From contig DATKEK010000119.1 of NCBI GenBank assembly GCA_035512195.1, positions 1 to 14,561 of the forward strand: a stretch of 14,561 nucleotides of DNA, given 5' to 3'. Shown one piece after another: positions 6,577-13,842 of this stretch; positions within the stretch are counted from its first letter, which is position 1; the number at the start of each line of letters is the position of its first letter. The position numbers and the translations under genes were made by a program. The notes beneath the pieces were generated by a model. That model saw nothing but the letters and a program-made list of their open reading frames with translations. It did no database searches and was not told the DNA's origin. This DNA comes from DATKEK01 sp035512195. Lineage in GTDB: Bacteria > Pseudomonadota > Gammaproteobacteria > Burkholderiales > Eutrophovitaceae.

Positions 6577-7827
6577 ATGAACCGCAAGCAGTTCCTGAAA
6601 TCGATGCTGGCGCTGGTATTCGGCGCAAGCGGGTTGATCGGCGGACAGGCTGTTGCCGCCGATACCATCAAGATCGGCGTGCTGCATTCGCTGTCCGGAA
6701 CCATGGCGATCTCGGAGACGGCACTGAAGAACGTGGCGCTGATGACGATCGAGGAGATCAATGCCAACGGTGGCGTGCTCGGCAAGAAACTGGAGGCGGT
6801 AGTTGTAGACCCGGCGTCCAACTGGCCGCTGTTCGCCGAGCGCGCGCGGCAGTTGATCACGCAGGACAAGGTGGCGGTGGTGTTCGGCTGCTGGACATCG
6901 GTGTCGCGCAAGTCGGTGCTGCCGGTATTCGAAGAGCTGAACGGCCTGCTGTTCTATCCGGTGCAGTACGAGGGCGAAGAGCTTTCCAAGAACGTGTTCT
7001 ATACGGGCGCCGCACCCAACCAGCAGGCGATACCGGCGGTCGAGTATCTGATAAGCGCGGAAGGCGGTGCCGCCAAGCGCTTCTTCCTGCTTGGAACCGA
7101 CTACGTCTATCCGCGAACCACCAACCGCATCCTGCGCGCCTTCCTGCGCTCGAAGGGTGTCGCCGACAGTGACATTCAGGAGATCTACACGCCGTTCGGA
7201 CATAGCGACTACCAGACCATCGTCGCCAACATCAAGCGCTTTTCGGCCGGCGACAAGACTGCGGTGATCTCCACCATCAACGGCGATTCGAACGTGCCGT
7301 TCTACCGCGAGCTTGGCAATGCCGGCCTCAAGGCCACTGACGTGCCGGTAGTGGCGTTTTCCGTAGGCGAGGAAGAACTGCGCGGCGTCGATACACGGCC
7401 CCTGGTCGGCCATCTCGCGGCCTGGAACTACTTCATGACGGTGAAGAACCCGGTGAACGACGCATTCATCAAGAAGTACAAGGACTGGGCGAAGAAGAAC
7501 CGCCTCGCCGGTGCGGACACGGTCGTCACCAACGATCCGATGGAAGCGACCTACGTCGGCATTCACATGTGGGCGCAGGCGGTGAAGAAGGCGGGCAGCA
7601 CCGATGTGGACAAGGTCCGGCAGGCCATGTATGGCCAGACCTTCAAGTCACCGTCCGGCTTCACGCTGACCATGGACAAGACCAATCACCACCTGCACAA
7701 GCCGGTGATGATCGGCGAGATTCTGCCGAACGGTCAGTTCCAGGTCGTGTGGAACACCGGCAAGCCGGTGCGCGCGCAACCGTGGAGCCCGTTCATTCCG
7801 GGTAACGAGAGCAAGCAAAACCTCTGA
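6577..7827 (+). CDS. urtA: Urea ABC transporter, periplasmic urea-binding protein UrtA
   Basis: UrtA captures urea (and possibly short-chain amides) in the periplasm and delivers it to the UrtBC channel. The 416-residue product starts with a Sec signal peptide: basic MNRKQFLK, a hydrophobic core, and probable cleavage after QAVAA near residue 28. The mature part opens DTIKIGVLHSLSGTMAISET, the hallmark of the urea branch of branched-chain amino acid type binding proteins, and continues with DPASNWPLFAERARQLI and FGCWTSVSRKSVLPVFEE. The last two separate it from Leu/Ile/Val- and amide-binding relatives. Length is typical. The start is well supported by AAAGGGGAG seven nt upstream. It is the first gene after the sigma-54 promoter and is followed by two hairpins, the second an intrinsic terminator, which should make it the most highly expressed gene of the operon. 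Confidence 0.95.
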   Translation: MNRKQFLKSMLALVFGASGLIGGQAVAADTIKIGVLHSLSGTMAISETALKNVALMTIEEINANGGVLGKKLEAVVVDPASNWPLFAERARQLITQDKVAVVFGCWTSVSRKSVLPVFEELNGLLFYPVQYEGEELSKNVFYTGAAPNQQAIPAVEYLISAEGGAAKRFFLLGTDYVYPRTTNRILRAFLRSKGVADSDIQEIYTPFGHSDYQTIVANIKRFSAGDKTAVISTINGDSNVPFYRELGNAGLKATDVPVVAFSVGEEELRGVDTRPLVGHLAAWNYFMTVKNPVNDAFIKKYKDWAKKNRLAGADTVVTNDPMEATYVGIHMWAQAVKKAGSTDVDKVRQAMYGQTFKSPSGFTLTMDKTNHHLHKPVMIGEILPNGQFQVVWNTGKPVRAQPWSPFIPGNESKQNL

Positions 7828-7837
7828 TCCGTCCATG

Positions 7838-7865
7838 GATACGGCGCTCCGGGGAGCGCCGTATC
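7838..7865 (+). repeat. Perfect 13-bp hairpin after urtA
   Basis: GATACGGCGCTCC (7838-7850) and its exact complement GGAGCGCCGTATC (7853-7865) are separated by two bases, beginning 11 bp after the urtA stop. No T-run follows, so it is more likely a 3' stabilising hairpin for the urtA message than a terminator on its own. Confidence 0.85.
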
Positions 7866-7893
7866 GCAGGCGGCGGATTGTTCTTCAGGGCAG

Positions 7894-7937
7894 GGCCTGC
7901 GGTAACGCAATCGATACCGCCGCAGGCCTCTTTTTTT
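7894..7937 (+). terminator. Intrinsic terminator (attenuator) between urtA and urtB
   Basis: GGCCTGCG (7894-7901) pairs with CGCAGGCC (7921-7928), and the inner GTA/TAC extends the stem past a small bulge. A T-C-T7 tract follows at 7929-7937. This is a standard rho-independent terminator. Because urtB-urtE and the ure genes lie downstream with no other clear promoter, it probably works partially, giving more binding protein than permease. It ends only 10 bp before the urtB ATG. Confidence 0.85.
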
Positions 7938-7947
7938 GACCGAAGCC

Positions 7948-9567
7948 ATGCCGAGAAACTTACTGCGGCTGATTGCCTGCGCCTGCACCGTGCTGTCGAT
8001 CGGACTGGCCGCGCCAGATTCGCATGCGCTCGACCGGGCGATCGTCGACCGGCTCGCAAGCGACGACATGATGGAGAAGCTGGACGCGATCGAGGAGATT
8101 GCCGTATCCGGCGAGACGGCGGCGCTCGCGCTGCTGCAGGCGATGCAGAACGGCGAGATTTATCTCGCGGAGGACGGCCGCGCCGTGATCGTGTCCGAAG
8201 ATGCCGTGCTGGATGCTGCGACCATGCAGACGCTCGACCCGGCGCCTGAGGAATTCTCGCCGGTCATCGTCAACAACCGGATTCGCGCGAGGCTGCAGAC
8301 TGCCATCGGTGCACTCAGCCTGCTGTCGCCCGAGCGTTTGGTGCGTCTGGAATCCGCCATTGCCCTGCAGTGGACCGAGGACGTTTCTCTTCTGCCGGTA
8401 GTCGCCAGGGCGCTGGAAGGCGAGACCGACCCGGCAATTCGTGGAATGCTTGTTCGCATCAAGGCGCAACTCGATCTGCGCAGCGATGATCCGCAACGCC
8501 GCCTGGCCGCGGTCGAGGTGCTCGGCAGTGCGAGCCAGGCGCGGGTGCGGGCGATGGTTGCGCGGCTGGTCGAACTGGACCCTGCCGGTGCGTTCGTCGA
8601 GCCGGATGCGCAGGTGCGCGCGGCTGCACTCGACGCGCTGCGGTCCATCGATCGCAGGCTGCTGCTCTCGGACATGCTCGGCCGCGTGTTCTCCGGCTTG
8701 AGCCTCGGCAGCATCCTGCTGCTGGCGGCGCTCGGACTGGCGATCACCTACGGCCTGCTCGGCGTAATCAACCTGGCGCACGGCGAGATGCTGATGATCG
8801 GCGCCTACGCCACGTTCGTGACCCAGCAGGTTTTCCGCAGCTACTTTCCGGAATGGATCGACTGGTACCTGGCGGCGGCGCTGCCGGTCGCGTTCGTTGC
8901 CACCGCGCTGGTCGGCATGGCACTGGAGCGCAGCGTGATCCGCTGGTTGTACGGGCGCCCGCTGGAGACGCTGCTGGCGACCTGGGGCATCAGCCTGTTT
9001 CTGATCCAGGCCGTGCGGCAGACCTTCGGCGCGCAGAACGTGGAAGTGGCAAATCCATCCTGGATGTCCGGCGGAATAACAGTGATGAACGTGGCGATGG
9101 CATACAACCGCATCGTCATCATCGTGTTCGCCCTGATCGTGCTGCTGCTGATGTGGCTGTTGCTGGCGCGCACACGGCTCGGTCTGTTCATTCGCAGCGT
9201 GACCCAGAACCGCACCATGGCTTCCTGCGTCGGCGTACCGACCGCGCGCGTGGACCTGATGGCGTTCGGTCTCGGCTCCGGCATCGCCGGACTGGCCGGT
9301 GTGGCGCTGTCCCAGATCGGCAACGTCGGCCCGGATCTCGGTCAGGCTTACATCATCGATTCGTTCATGGTGGTGGTGCTCGGCGGCGTCGGCCAGCTTG
9401 CGGGGACGGTATATGCCGCGCTCGGGCTCGGCGTGTTCTCGAAATTCATCGAACCGCACATCGGCGCGGTGTTGACCAAGATCCTGGTGTTGGTGCTGAT
9501 CATCGCGGTGATCCAGAAGCGCCCGCAGGGACTGTTCGCCCTGAAGGGGCGGGCGGTCGAGAGTTGA
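7948..9567 (+). CDS. urtB: Urea ABC transporter permease UrtB (long form with periplasmic N-terminal domain)
   Basis: UrtB is one of two inner-membrane permeases of the urea importer. From the ATG at 7948 the product is 539 residues. Residues 1-27 look like a signal peptide (MPRNLLRLIACACTVLSIGL...SHA). Residues of about 28-235 form a soluble, alpha-helical, HEAT-like region predicted to be periplasmic. From about 240 the LivH-type permease begins, with LGLAITYGLLGVINLAHGEM as its signature, several membrane helices, and a C-terminal KRPQGLF. The long N-terminal extension is usual for proteobacterial UrtB and absent from LivH. A TTG in frame at 7936 lies in the terminator T-tract and is a less likely start. 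No good Shine-Dalgarno precedes the ATG because the terminator occupies that place. urtC follows 10 bp later. Confidence 0.93.
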   Translation: MPRNLLRLIACACTVLSIGLAAPDSHALDRAIVDRLASDDMMEKLDAIEEIAVSGETAALALLQAMQNGEIYLAEDGRAVIVSEDAVLDAATMQTLDPAPEEFSPVIVNNRIRARLQTAIGALSLLSPERLVRLESAIALQWTEDVSLLPVVARALEGETDPAIRGMLVRIKAQLDLRSDDPQRRLAAVEVLGSASQARVRAMVARLVELDPAGAFVEPDAQVRAAALDALRSIDRRLLLSDMLGRVFSGLSLGSILLLAALGLAITYGLLGVINLAHGEMLMIGAYATFVTQQVFRSYFPEWIDWYLAAALPVAFVATALVGMALERSVIRWLYGRPLETLLATWGISLFLIQAVRQTFGAQNVEVANPSWMSGGITVMNVAMAYNRIVIIVFALIVLLLMWLLLARTRLGLFIRSVTQNRTMASCVGVPTARVDLMAFGLGSGIAGLAGVALSQIGNVGPDLGQAYIIDSFMVVVLGGVGQLAGTVYAALGLGVFSKFIEPHIGAVLTKILVLVLIIAVIQKRPQGLFALKGRAVES

Positions 9568-9577
9568 GAGCAGGCCG

Positions 9578-10675
9578 ATGCGCGAACCACACACTACTGA
9601 AACTTTCCTGTCCGGCGCGGGCTGGACCGCGCTTGCGGTGTTTGCGGCGGTGACGCTGCTGATCATGCCGGCGCTGTCGGTGTTTACCGAGCCCGACAAC
9701 CCGCTGCATGTTTCCGCATACACCATCACGCTCGCCGGCAAGATCCTTTGTTATTGCGTAGTGGCGCTGGCGATGAACATGATCTGGGGCTATGCGGGAA
9801 TTCTCTCGCTCGGCCATGGGCTGTTCTTTGCGCTCGGCGGCTACGCCTTCGGCATGTACCTGATGCGCCAGATCGAAGGCGAAGGGCAGTATCAGAGCGA
9901 GCTGCCCGACTTCATGGTGTTCCTGGACTGGACCGCCTACCCCTGGTACTGGACCGGAACAGAGCATTTCCTGTGGGCGGCACTGCTGGTGGTTCTTGCG
10001 CCGGGCGTGCTGGCTTTCGTATTCGGGTTCTTTGCCTTCCGCTCGCGGATCAAGGGCGTGTATTTCGCCATCATTACCCAGGCGATGACTTTCGCCTTCA
10101 TGCTGCTGTTCTTCCGCAACGAGACAGGTTTCGGCGGCAACAACGGCTTTACCGATTTCAAGCGTGTACTCGGTTTTCCGATCACCGCGCCTTCGACGCG
10201 CGCGGTACTGTTCGCGCTGTCGGCAGCACTGGTGATCGGGACCATCCTGCTGACGCGTTTTCTCATGCGCTCGAAAGCCGGGCGGGTGTTGACCGCGATC
10301 CGGGATTCCGAAAGCAGGCTGATGTTCTGCGGCTATAACCCGCTCGGCTACAAGCTGTTCGTGTGGACGCTTTCCGCGGTGCTGTGCGGGATCGCCGGCG
10401 CGTTGTACGTGCCGCAGGTCGGCATTATCAATCCGAGCGAGATGTCGCCGGCGAACTCGATCGAGATCGCGATCTGGGTCGCCGTGGGCGGGCGCGGCAC
10501 CCTGATCGGGCCGCTGATCGGCGCATTCGCGGTAAACGGGGCGAAAACGTTCTTTACCCAGTCGTTTCCGGAGTACTGGCTGTTCTTTCTCGGTTTGCTG
10601 TTCATTCTGGTGACCCTGTTCCTGCCGAAGGGTTTGGTCGGGATGGCGTCGCAGATCATGAGGGCACGCAGATGA
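9578..10675 (+). CDS. urtC: Urea ABC transporter permease UrtC
   Basis: UrtC is the second inner-membrane permease and pairs with UrtB to form the urea channel. The 365-residue product has a short cytoplasmic N-terminus, then about eight to ten hydrophobic segments. The LivM-type signature MIWGYAGILSLGHGLFFALG lies at about residues 67-86, and AFRSRIKGVYFAIITQAMTFAF and ESRLMFCGYNPLGYK follow. The extended loop containing DFMVFLDWTAYPWYWTGTEHF is characteristic of UrtC rather than LivM. The C-terminus ends in LFLPKGLVGM and a basic tail. The ATG at 9578 has GAGAGCAGG upstream. Its TGA overlaps the urtD ATG (ATGA), so the two are translationally coupled. Confidence 0.95.
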   Translation: MREPHTTETFLSGAGWTALAVFAAVTLLIMPALSVFTEPDNPLHVSAYTITLAGKILCYCVVALAMNMIWGYAGILSLGHGLFFALGGYAFGMYLMRQIEGEGQYQSELPDFMVFLDWTAYPWYWTGTEHFLWAALLVVLAPGVLAFVFGFFAFRSRIKGVYFAIITQAMTFAFMLLFFRNETGFGGNNGFTDFKRVLGFPITAPSTRAVLFALSAALVIGTILLTRFLMRSKAGRVLTAIRDSESRLMFCGYNPLGYKLFVWTLSAVLCGIAGALYVPQVGIINPSEMSPANSIEIAIWVAVGGRGTLIGPLIGAFAVNGAKTFFTQSFPEYWLFFLGLLFILVTLFLPKGLVGMASQIMRARR

Positions 10676-11505
10676 GCCAAAACGTATTGCGCGAGCAGGA
10701 AGGATTCGCGCCGAGCGGCGCGCCAAGCGGGCTCGGACACGTCGTGCCGGAAACGGTCGATGTTTCCCACGGCCCCATCCTTTACCTCGAAGACATCACC
10801 GTCAGCTTTGACGGCTTTCGCGCGCTGAACGCGTTGACGCTCACGGTCGATGCCGGCGAACTGCGTTGCGTGATCGGCCCGAATGGTGCCGGCAAGACCA
10901 CCATGATGGACGTGATTACCGGCAAGACGCGCCCGGATTCCGGAACGGCGTTCTTCGGACAGACCATCGATCTCACGCGACTGACCGAGCCGGAGATCGC
11001 GCACGCCGGCATCGGCCGCAAGTTCCAGAAGCCGACGGTGTTCGAAAACCACACGGTGTTCGAGAACCTGGAGCTCGCAATGAAGACCGACAAGAGCGTC
11101 TGGGCCAGCCTGCGGGCGAGACTGTCCGGAAAGCAGCGAGACCACATCGCCGAAACCCTTGAACTGATCGATCTGCTGCCGGATGCCTCGCGCCTCGCCG
11201 GATCCCTTGCCCACGGGCAGAAGCAGTGGCTGGAGATCGGCATGCTGCTGATGCAGGAGCCGCGATTGCTGCTGCTGGACGAACCGGTCGCTGGCATGAC
11301 GGACGAGGAAACCGCGAAGACCGCGGAACTCCTGCACTCGCTCGCCGGTGCGAGGTCGGTAATCGTGGTCGAGCACGACATGGAATTCATCGAGCGCATC
11401 GCGCGGACGGTGACCGTGCTGCACGAAGGCAGCGTGCTGGCCGAAGGACCGATGGACAGGATCCAGTCGGATGAACGGGTGATCGAGGTCTACCTCGGTC
11501 GGTAA
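10672..11505 (+). CDS. urtD: Urea ABC transporter ATP-binding protein UrtD
   Basis: UrtD is one of two cytoplasmic ATPases that power urea import. The 277-residue product from the ATG at 10672 has Walker A GPNGAGKTT (69-77), Q-loop region GRKFQKPTVFENHTVFENL, signature LAHGQKQWLEIGM (LAHGQ 179-183), Walker B LLLLDEP (199-205) and the switch histidine in VEHD (H235). All are intact. The LivG-like Pro/Met-rich VAGMTDEET after Walker B matches the family. An N-terminal extension of about 36 residues precedes the ABC core, common in UrtD. A longer in-frame reading from 10363 lies within urtC and is rejected. The ATGA overlap with urtC shows coupling. It is separated from urtE by 127 bp containing an inverted repeat, which is unusual for this pair. 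Confidence 0.95.
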   Translation: MSQNVLREQEGFAPSGAPSGLGHVVPETVDVSHGPILYLEDITVSFDGFRALNALTLTVDAGELRCVIGPNGAGKTTMMDVITGKTRPDSGTAFFGQTIDLTRLTEPEIAHAGIGRKFQKPTVFENHTVFENLELAMKTDKSVWASLRARLSGKQRDHIAETLELIDLLPDASRLAGSLAHGQKQWLEIGMLLMQEPRLLLLDEPVAGMTDEETAKTAELLHSLAGARSVIVVEHDMEFIERIARTVTVLHEGSVLAEGPMDRIQSDERVIEVYLGR

Positions 11506-11515
11506 GAATGCTGGA

Positions 11516-11614
11516 AGCGAACCACCAAGACCACCACGCGAACCGGGAAAAACACAGACGCAGGATCTTTTTTTCAGGTTCTCTAGGTGTCCTTGGTGCT
11601 CTTGGTGGTTCGCT
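11516..11614. repeat. Heptamer-armed inverted repeat, copy 3 (CTTGGTG type), between urtD and urtE
   Basis: The outer 15 bp pair perfectly: AGCGAACCACCAAGA (11516-11530) with TCTTGGTGGTTCGCT (11600-11614). The right arm has three units (CTAGGTG, CTTGGTG, CTTGGTG) in a 9-nt period; the left arm has decayed beyond its second unit. The loop is about 50 nt and includes a T7 run (11568-11574) with no stem directly before it. The right arm ends 18 bp before the urtE start codon. Confidence 0.85.
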
Positions 11615-11632
11615 CTTGAACTTGACTTGAAT

Positions 11633-12331
11633 ATGTTGAACGTCGAGAAACTGAACCAGTACTACGGCTCGAGTCACACGCTGCGGGACGTGAGTTTCGA
11701 GGTGGCGCGCGGAGAGGTCACCGCACTGCTTGGGCGCAACGGCGTGGGCAAGACCACGCTGCTGAAGTGCCTGATGGGCGTGTTGCCGGTCGCGAACGGG
11801 CGCATGGTGTTCGATGGCGCGGAGGTGAACGGGCTGCCGCCTTATGCGCGCGTGCGCCTTGGTATGGGTTACGTACCGCAGGGCCGGGAGATCTTTCCGC
11901 GCCTGACGGTCGAGGAAAACCTGCTGATGGGACTTGCACCGAAGAGGCGCGGGCGCAGCGCGGACATACCGGAGGAAATCTTCGAGATGTTCCCGGTGCT
12001 GAAGTCGATGCTGCAGCGTCGCGGGGGCGACCTTTCGGGCGGCCAGCAGCAGCAGCTGGCGATCGGTCGCGCGCTGGCGATGCAGCCGAGGATCCTGATA
12101 CTCGACGAACCGACCGAGGGCATTCAGCCATCGATCATCAAGGACATCGAGCGGGTGATCCGTCGTCTGGCGGACAAAGGCGACATGGCGATTCTGCTGG
12201 TCGAGCAGTACTACGACTTTGCCCGCGATCTGGCCGACCGCTACCTGGTGCTGCGGCGGGGCGAGATCGTGAAATCCGGGCGTGGCGCGGACATGGATGC
12301 GGACGGCGTTCGCGGTTTCCTTGCGGTATGA
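11633..12331 (+). CDS. urtE: Urea ABC transporter ATP-binding protein UrtE
   Basis: UrtE is the second ATPase of the urea importer and forms a heterodimer with UrtD. The 232-residue product has Walker A GRNGVGKTT (34-42), Q-loop GYVPQGREIFPRLTVEENL, signature LSGGQQQQLAIGRAL (134-148) and Walker B ILILDEPTEGIQPSI (154-168). At the switch position it has VEQYYDFA, glutamine in place of histidine (Q192), as in LivF-type ATPases generally, so this is not a defect. The start is the ATG at 11633; an in-frame TTG at 11627 is possible but no Shine-Dalgarno supports either, and the inverted repeat ends just upstream. Its stop overlaps the ureD start (ATGA), linking the transporter genes directly to the urease genes. 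Confidence 0.95.
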   Translation: MLNVEKLNQYYGSSHTLRDVSFEVARGEVTALLGRNGVGKTTLLKCLMGVLPVANGRMVFDGAEVNGLPPYARVRLGMGYVPQGREIFPRLTVEENLLMGLAPKRRGRSADIPEEIFEMFPVLKSMLQRRGGDLSGGQQQQLAIGRALAMQPRILILDEPTEGIQPSIIKDIERVIRRLADKGDMAILLVEQYYDFARDLADRYLVLRRGEIVKSGRGADMDADGVRGFLAV

Positions 12332-13170
12332 AACCGGTCGAACCGATCGGGATCGAGGGCTGGCATGCGCGCCTGCGTCTGGGTTTCGACGGCGCAGGCG
12401 GACGCACGCGTCTGCATCGTCGGGAACATCTCGGCCCGCTGGTGATGCAGCGGCCGCTGTACCCGGAGGGCGGGGCGGTTTGCCAGGCGATCGTGGTGCA
12501 TCCGCCGGGCGGTGTTGCCGGTGGGGATTCACTGGAGATCGTGGTGGAGGCGGCTGGTGGCGCGCACGCGCAGCTCACCACGCCCGGTGCGACCAAGTGG
12601 TACCGGGGCTTCGGGCGACCGGCGAGCCAGCGCGTCAGCCAGCGCGTGGGCGGCGGCGGCACCTGCGAATGGTTGCCGCAGGAAAACATCGTTTTCGATG
12701 GCGCGACGGCGCGCATGACCCTGGAAGTCGAGATCGACGAAGGCGGAGCGTATTGCGGGTGGGAAATCGTCTGCCTCGGGCGCACCGCGGGGGAGAAACC
12801 GTTTGTCGATGGCGCACTTCGTCAGAAGCTGAACGTGACGGTGGCGGGCCGCCTATTGCTTTTTGAGAGTGCGGTGCTCGATGCGGACGATCGCCTGCTC
12901 GCTGCCAGAACCTCGCTCGGCGATGCAACGGCATTCGGAACGATGCTCGCCGTCGGCCCGACGATGCGGCCGGACGTGCTGGAGGATGCGCGCGCCGCCG
13001 CCCGCCGCCACGCGGGCACCGCGGTAACGGTGGTCGACGGGGCATTGATCGCACGCTGGGTCGGTGTGCAGGCCGAAGGCGCCAAAGCCGCGTTCATCGA
13101 CATCTGGAAGGTGCTGCGGCCGTGGTATTGCGGAAGACAGGCGGTGGTGCCGAGGATCTGGGCCACGTGA
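12328..13170 (+). CDS. ureD: Urease accessory protein UreD
   Basis: UreD (UreH in some bacteria) binds the urease apoprotein and, with UreF and UreG, supports nickel delivery to the UreC active site. From the ATG at 12328 the product is 280 residues, normal for the family. Recognisable segments are the early LHRREHLGPLVMQRPLYPEG (29-48), VVHPPGGVAGGDSLEI, TTPGATKWYRG, EWLPQENIVFDGA and the C-terminal IDIWKVLRPWYCGR. The reading frame is open upstream through urtE to 11767, but the homology starts at this ATG, which overlaps the urtE stop as ATGA. Gene order urtE-ureD-ureA is common in betaproteobacteria. UreE, UreF and UreG are not in the window and probably lie beyond ureC. Confidence 0.94.
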   Translation: MKPVEPIGIEGWHARLRLGFDGAGGRTRLHRREHLGPLVMQRPLYPEGGAVCQAIVVHPPGGVAGGDSLEIVVEAAGGAHAQLTTPGATKWYRGFGRPASQRVSQRVGGGGTCEWLPQENIVFDGATARMTLEVEIDEGGAYCGWEIVCLGRTAGEKPFVDGALRQKLNVTVAGRLLLFESAVLDADDRLLAARTSLGDATAFGTMLAVGPTMRPDVLEDARAAARRHAGTAVTVVDGALIARWVGVQAEGAKAAFIDIWKVLRPWYCGRQAVVPRIWAT

Positions 13171-13174
13171 CCAC

Positions 13175-13212
13175 CTCACCCCGGCCCTCTCCCCCTGAAA
13201 GGCGGAGAGGGC
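13175..13212. repeat. CTCACCCC-GGCCCTCTCC hairpin repeat between ureD and ureA
   Basis: GCCCTCTCC (13184-13192) and GGAGAGGGC (13204-13212) form a perfect 9-bp stem with an 11-nt loop, preceded by CTCACCCCG. A related sequence (CTCATCCCCAGCCCTTCTCCC) occurs inside the element in the ureA-ureB gap. It fills most of the 64-bp ureD-ureA spacer. There is no U-tract, so it is not a standard terminator. Confidence 0.75.
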
Positions 13213-13234
13213 GAAGAAGACACGAGAGGAACAG

Positions 13235-13537
13235 ATGGAGCTGACACCACGAGAAAAAGACAAATTGCTCATCTTCACCGCCGCGCTGGTGGCGGAGCGC
13301 AGGAAAGCGCGCGGGGTGAAGCTGAATTACCCGGAATCGGTCGCCTACATCTCTGCGGCGATCATGGAAGGCGCGCGCGACGGCAGAACCGTGGCTGATC
13401 TGATGTCGTGGGGCGCGACGCTGCTTTCGCGCGAGGACGTCATGGAAGGCGTGCCGGAGATGGTCCCGGAAATCCAGGTCGAGGCGACCTTTCCGGACGG
13501 CACCAAGCTGGTCACCGTGCACAGCCCGATTGTTTGA
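13235..13537 (+). CDS. ureA: Urease gamma subunit UreA
   Basis: UreA is the smallest structural subunit of cytoplasmic nickel urease, which converts urea to ammonia and carbamate; three UreABC units assemble into the trimeric holoenzyme. The 100-residue product is the standard size and opens MELTPREKDKLLIFTAALVA. It continues with RRKARGVKLNYPESVAYISA, the conserved EGARDGRTVADLM, and VPEMVPEIQVEATFPDGTKL, ending HSPIV. No conserved region is missing. The ATG at 13235 is preceded by AGAGGA at good spacing. The gene is normally followed almost at once by ureB, but here 459 bp of repeats intervene. Confidence 0.97.
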   Translation: MELTPREKDKLLIFTAALVAERRKARGVKLNYPESVAYISAAIMEGARDGRTVADLMSWGATLLSREDVMEGVPEMVPEIQVEATFPDGTKLVTVHSPIV

Positions 13538-13547
13538 TGAAAGTGCG

Positions 13548-13618
13548 TTCACCGCAAAGGCGCAAAGGACGCGAAGAAAACCGATAGAGGACAGGCAGGT
13601 TTTCGTCCTTGAGGTGAA
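13548..13618. repeat. Heptamer-armed inverted repeat, copy 4 (CTTTGCG type)
   Basis: The left arm, starting TTCACCGCAAAGG at 13548, holds three heptamer units (complement CTTCGCG, CTTTGCG, CTTTGCG). The right arm (about 13598-13618) ends GGTGAA but lacks one unit, so the stem is imperfect. The inner AAAACC/GGTTTT pair is intact. The octamer TGAAAGTG flanks it at 13538-13545 and 13615-13622, the second copy overlapping the arm end. It begins 10 bp after the ureA stop. Confidence 0.75.
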
Positions 13619-13623
13619 AGTGT

Positions 13624-13824
13624 TCTTGGTTACCCATGAAATTCAGCCGCAGAGCGCAACGTTTATGCCGAGCAACCGGCTTGGATCTCCCTCATCCCCA
13701 GCCCTTCTCCCGGAGGGAGAAGGGTGTGTGCCCTCGCCCTCCGGGAGAGGGTGGCGCGCAGCGCCGGGTGAGGGAAGGTTTGCGGGCTCGCCCAAGCATG
13801 GCTGAGTTTCATGGGTAACCAAGA
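13624..13824. mobile_element. MITE-like element with 25-bp terminal inverted repeats
   Basis: The 25-bp ends 13624-13648 (TCTTGGTTACCCATGAAATT...) and 13800-13824 are inverted copies with a single mismatch. The 201-bp unit is flanked directly by AAGTGT at 13618-13623 and 13825-13830, a possible 6-bp target-site duplication. It encodes no transposase. Its interior is a GC-rich hairpin cluster (about 13691-13770) of the CCCTTCTCCC family. The structure is what a non-autonomous miniature transposable element would show, but no parent transposon family is recognised, and one copy alone cannot prove mobility. Confidence 0.65.
13691..13770. repeat. CTCATCCCC-CCCTTCTCCC hairpin repeat inside the MITE-like element
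   Basis: CCCTTCTCCC (13702-13711) and GGGAGAAGGG (13715-13724) form a perfect 10-bp stem with a 3-nt loop. A further CCCTCGCCCTCCGGGAGAGGG hairpin and a GGCGCGCAGCGCC palindrome follow, ending GGGTGAGGG, which mirrors the opening CCCTCATCCCC. It resembles the hairpin in the ureD-ureA spacer, so two members of this second repeat family lie within 500 bp. Confidence 0.7.
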
Positions 13825-13842
13825 AAGTGTTTGGGGTTGGCA

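Noticed and set aside
7960..9741. 593-codon open frame on the minus strand
   Set aside because: It is antisense to urtB and the start of urtC; the composition (His, Gln, Arg runs) is a shadow of hydrophobic codons in the permease.
9500..10726. 408-codon open frame on the minus strand
   Set aside because: It is antisense to urtC, shows no domain, and ends across unrelated gene borders.
11565..11580. T7 run as an intrinsic terminator after urtD
   Set aside because: No GC-rich stem lies immediately before the run; it falls in the loop of inverted repeat copy 3.
11387..12532. 381-codon open frame on the minus strand
   Set aside because: It is antisense to urtE and parts of urtD and ureD, and translates the inverted repeat; no recognisable protein.
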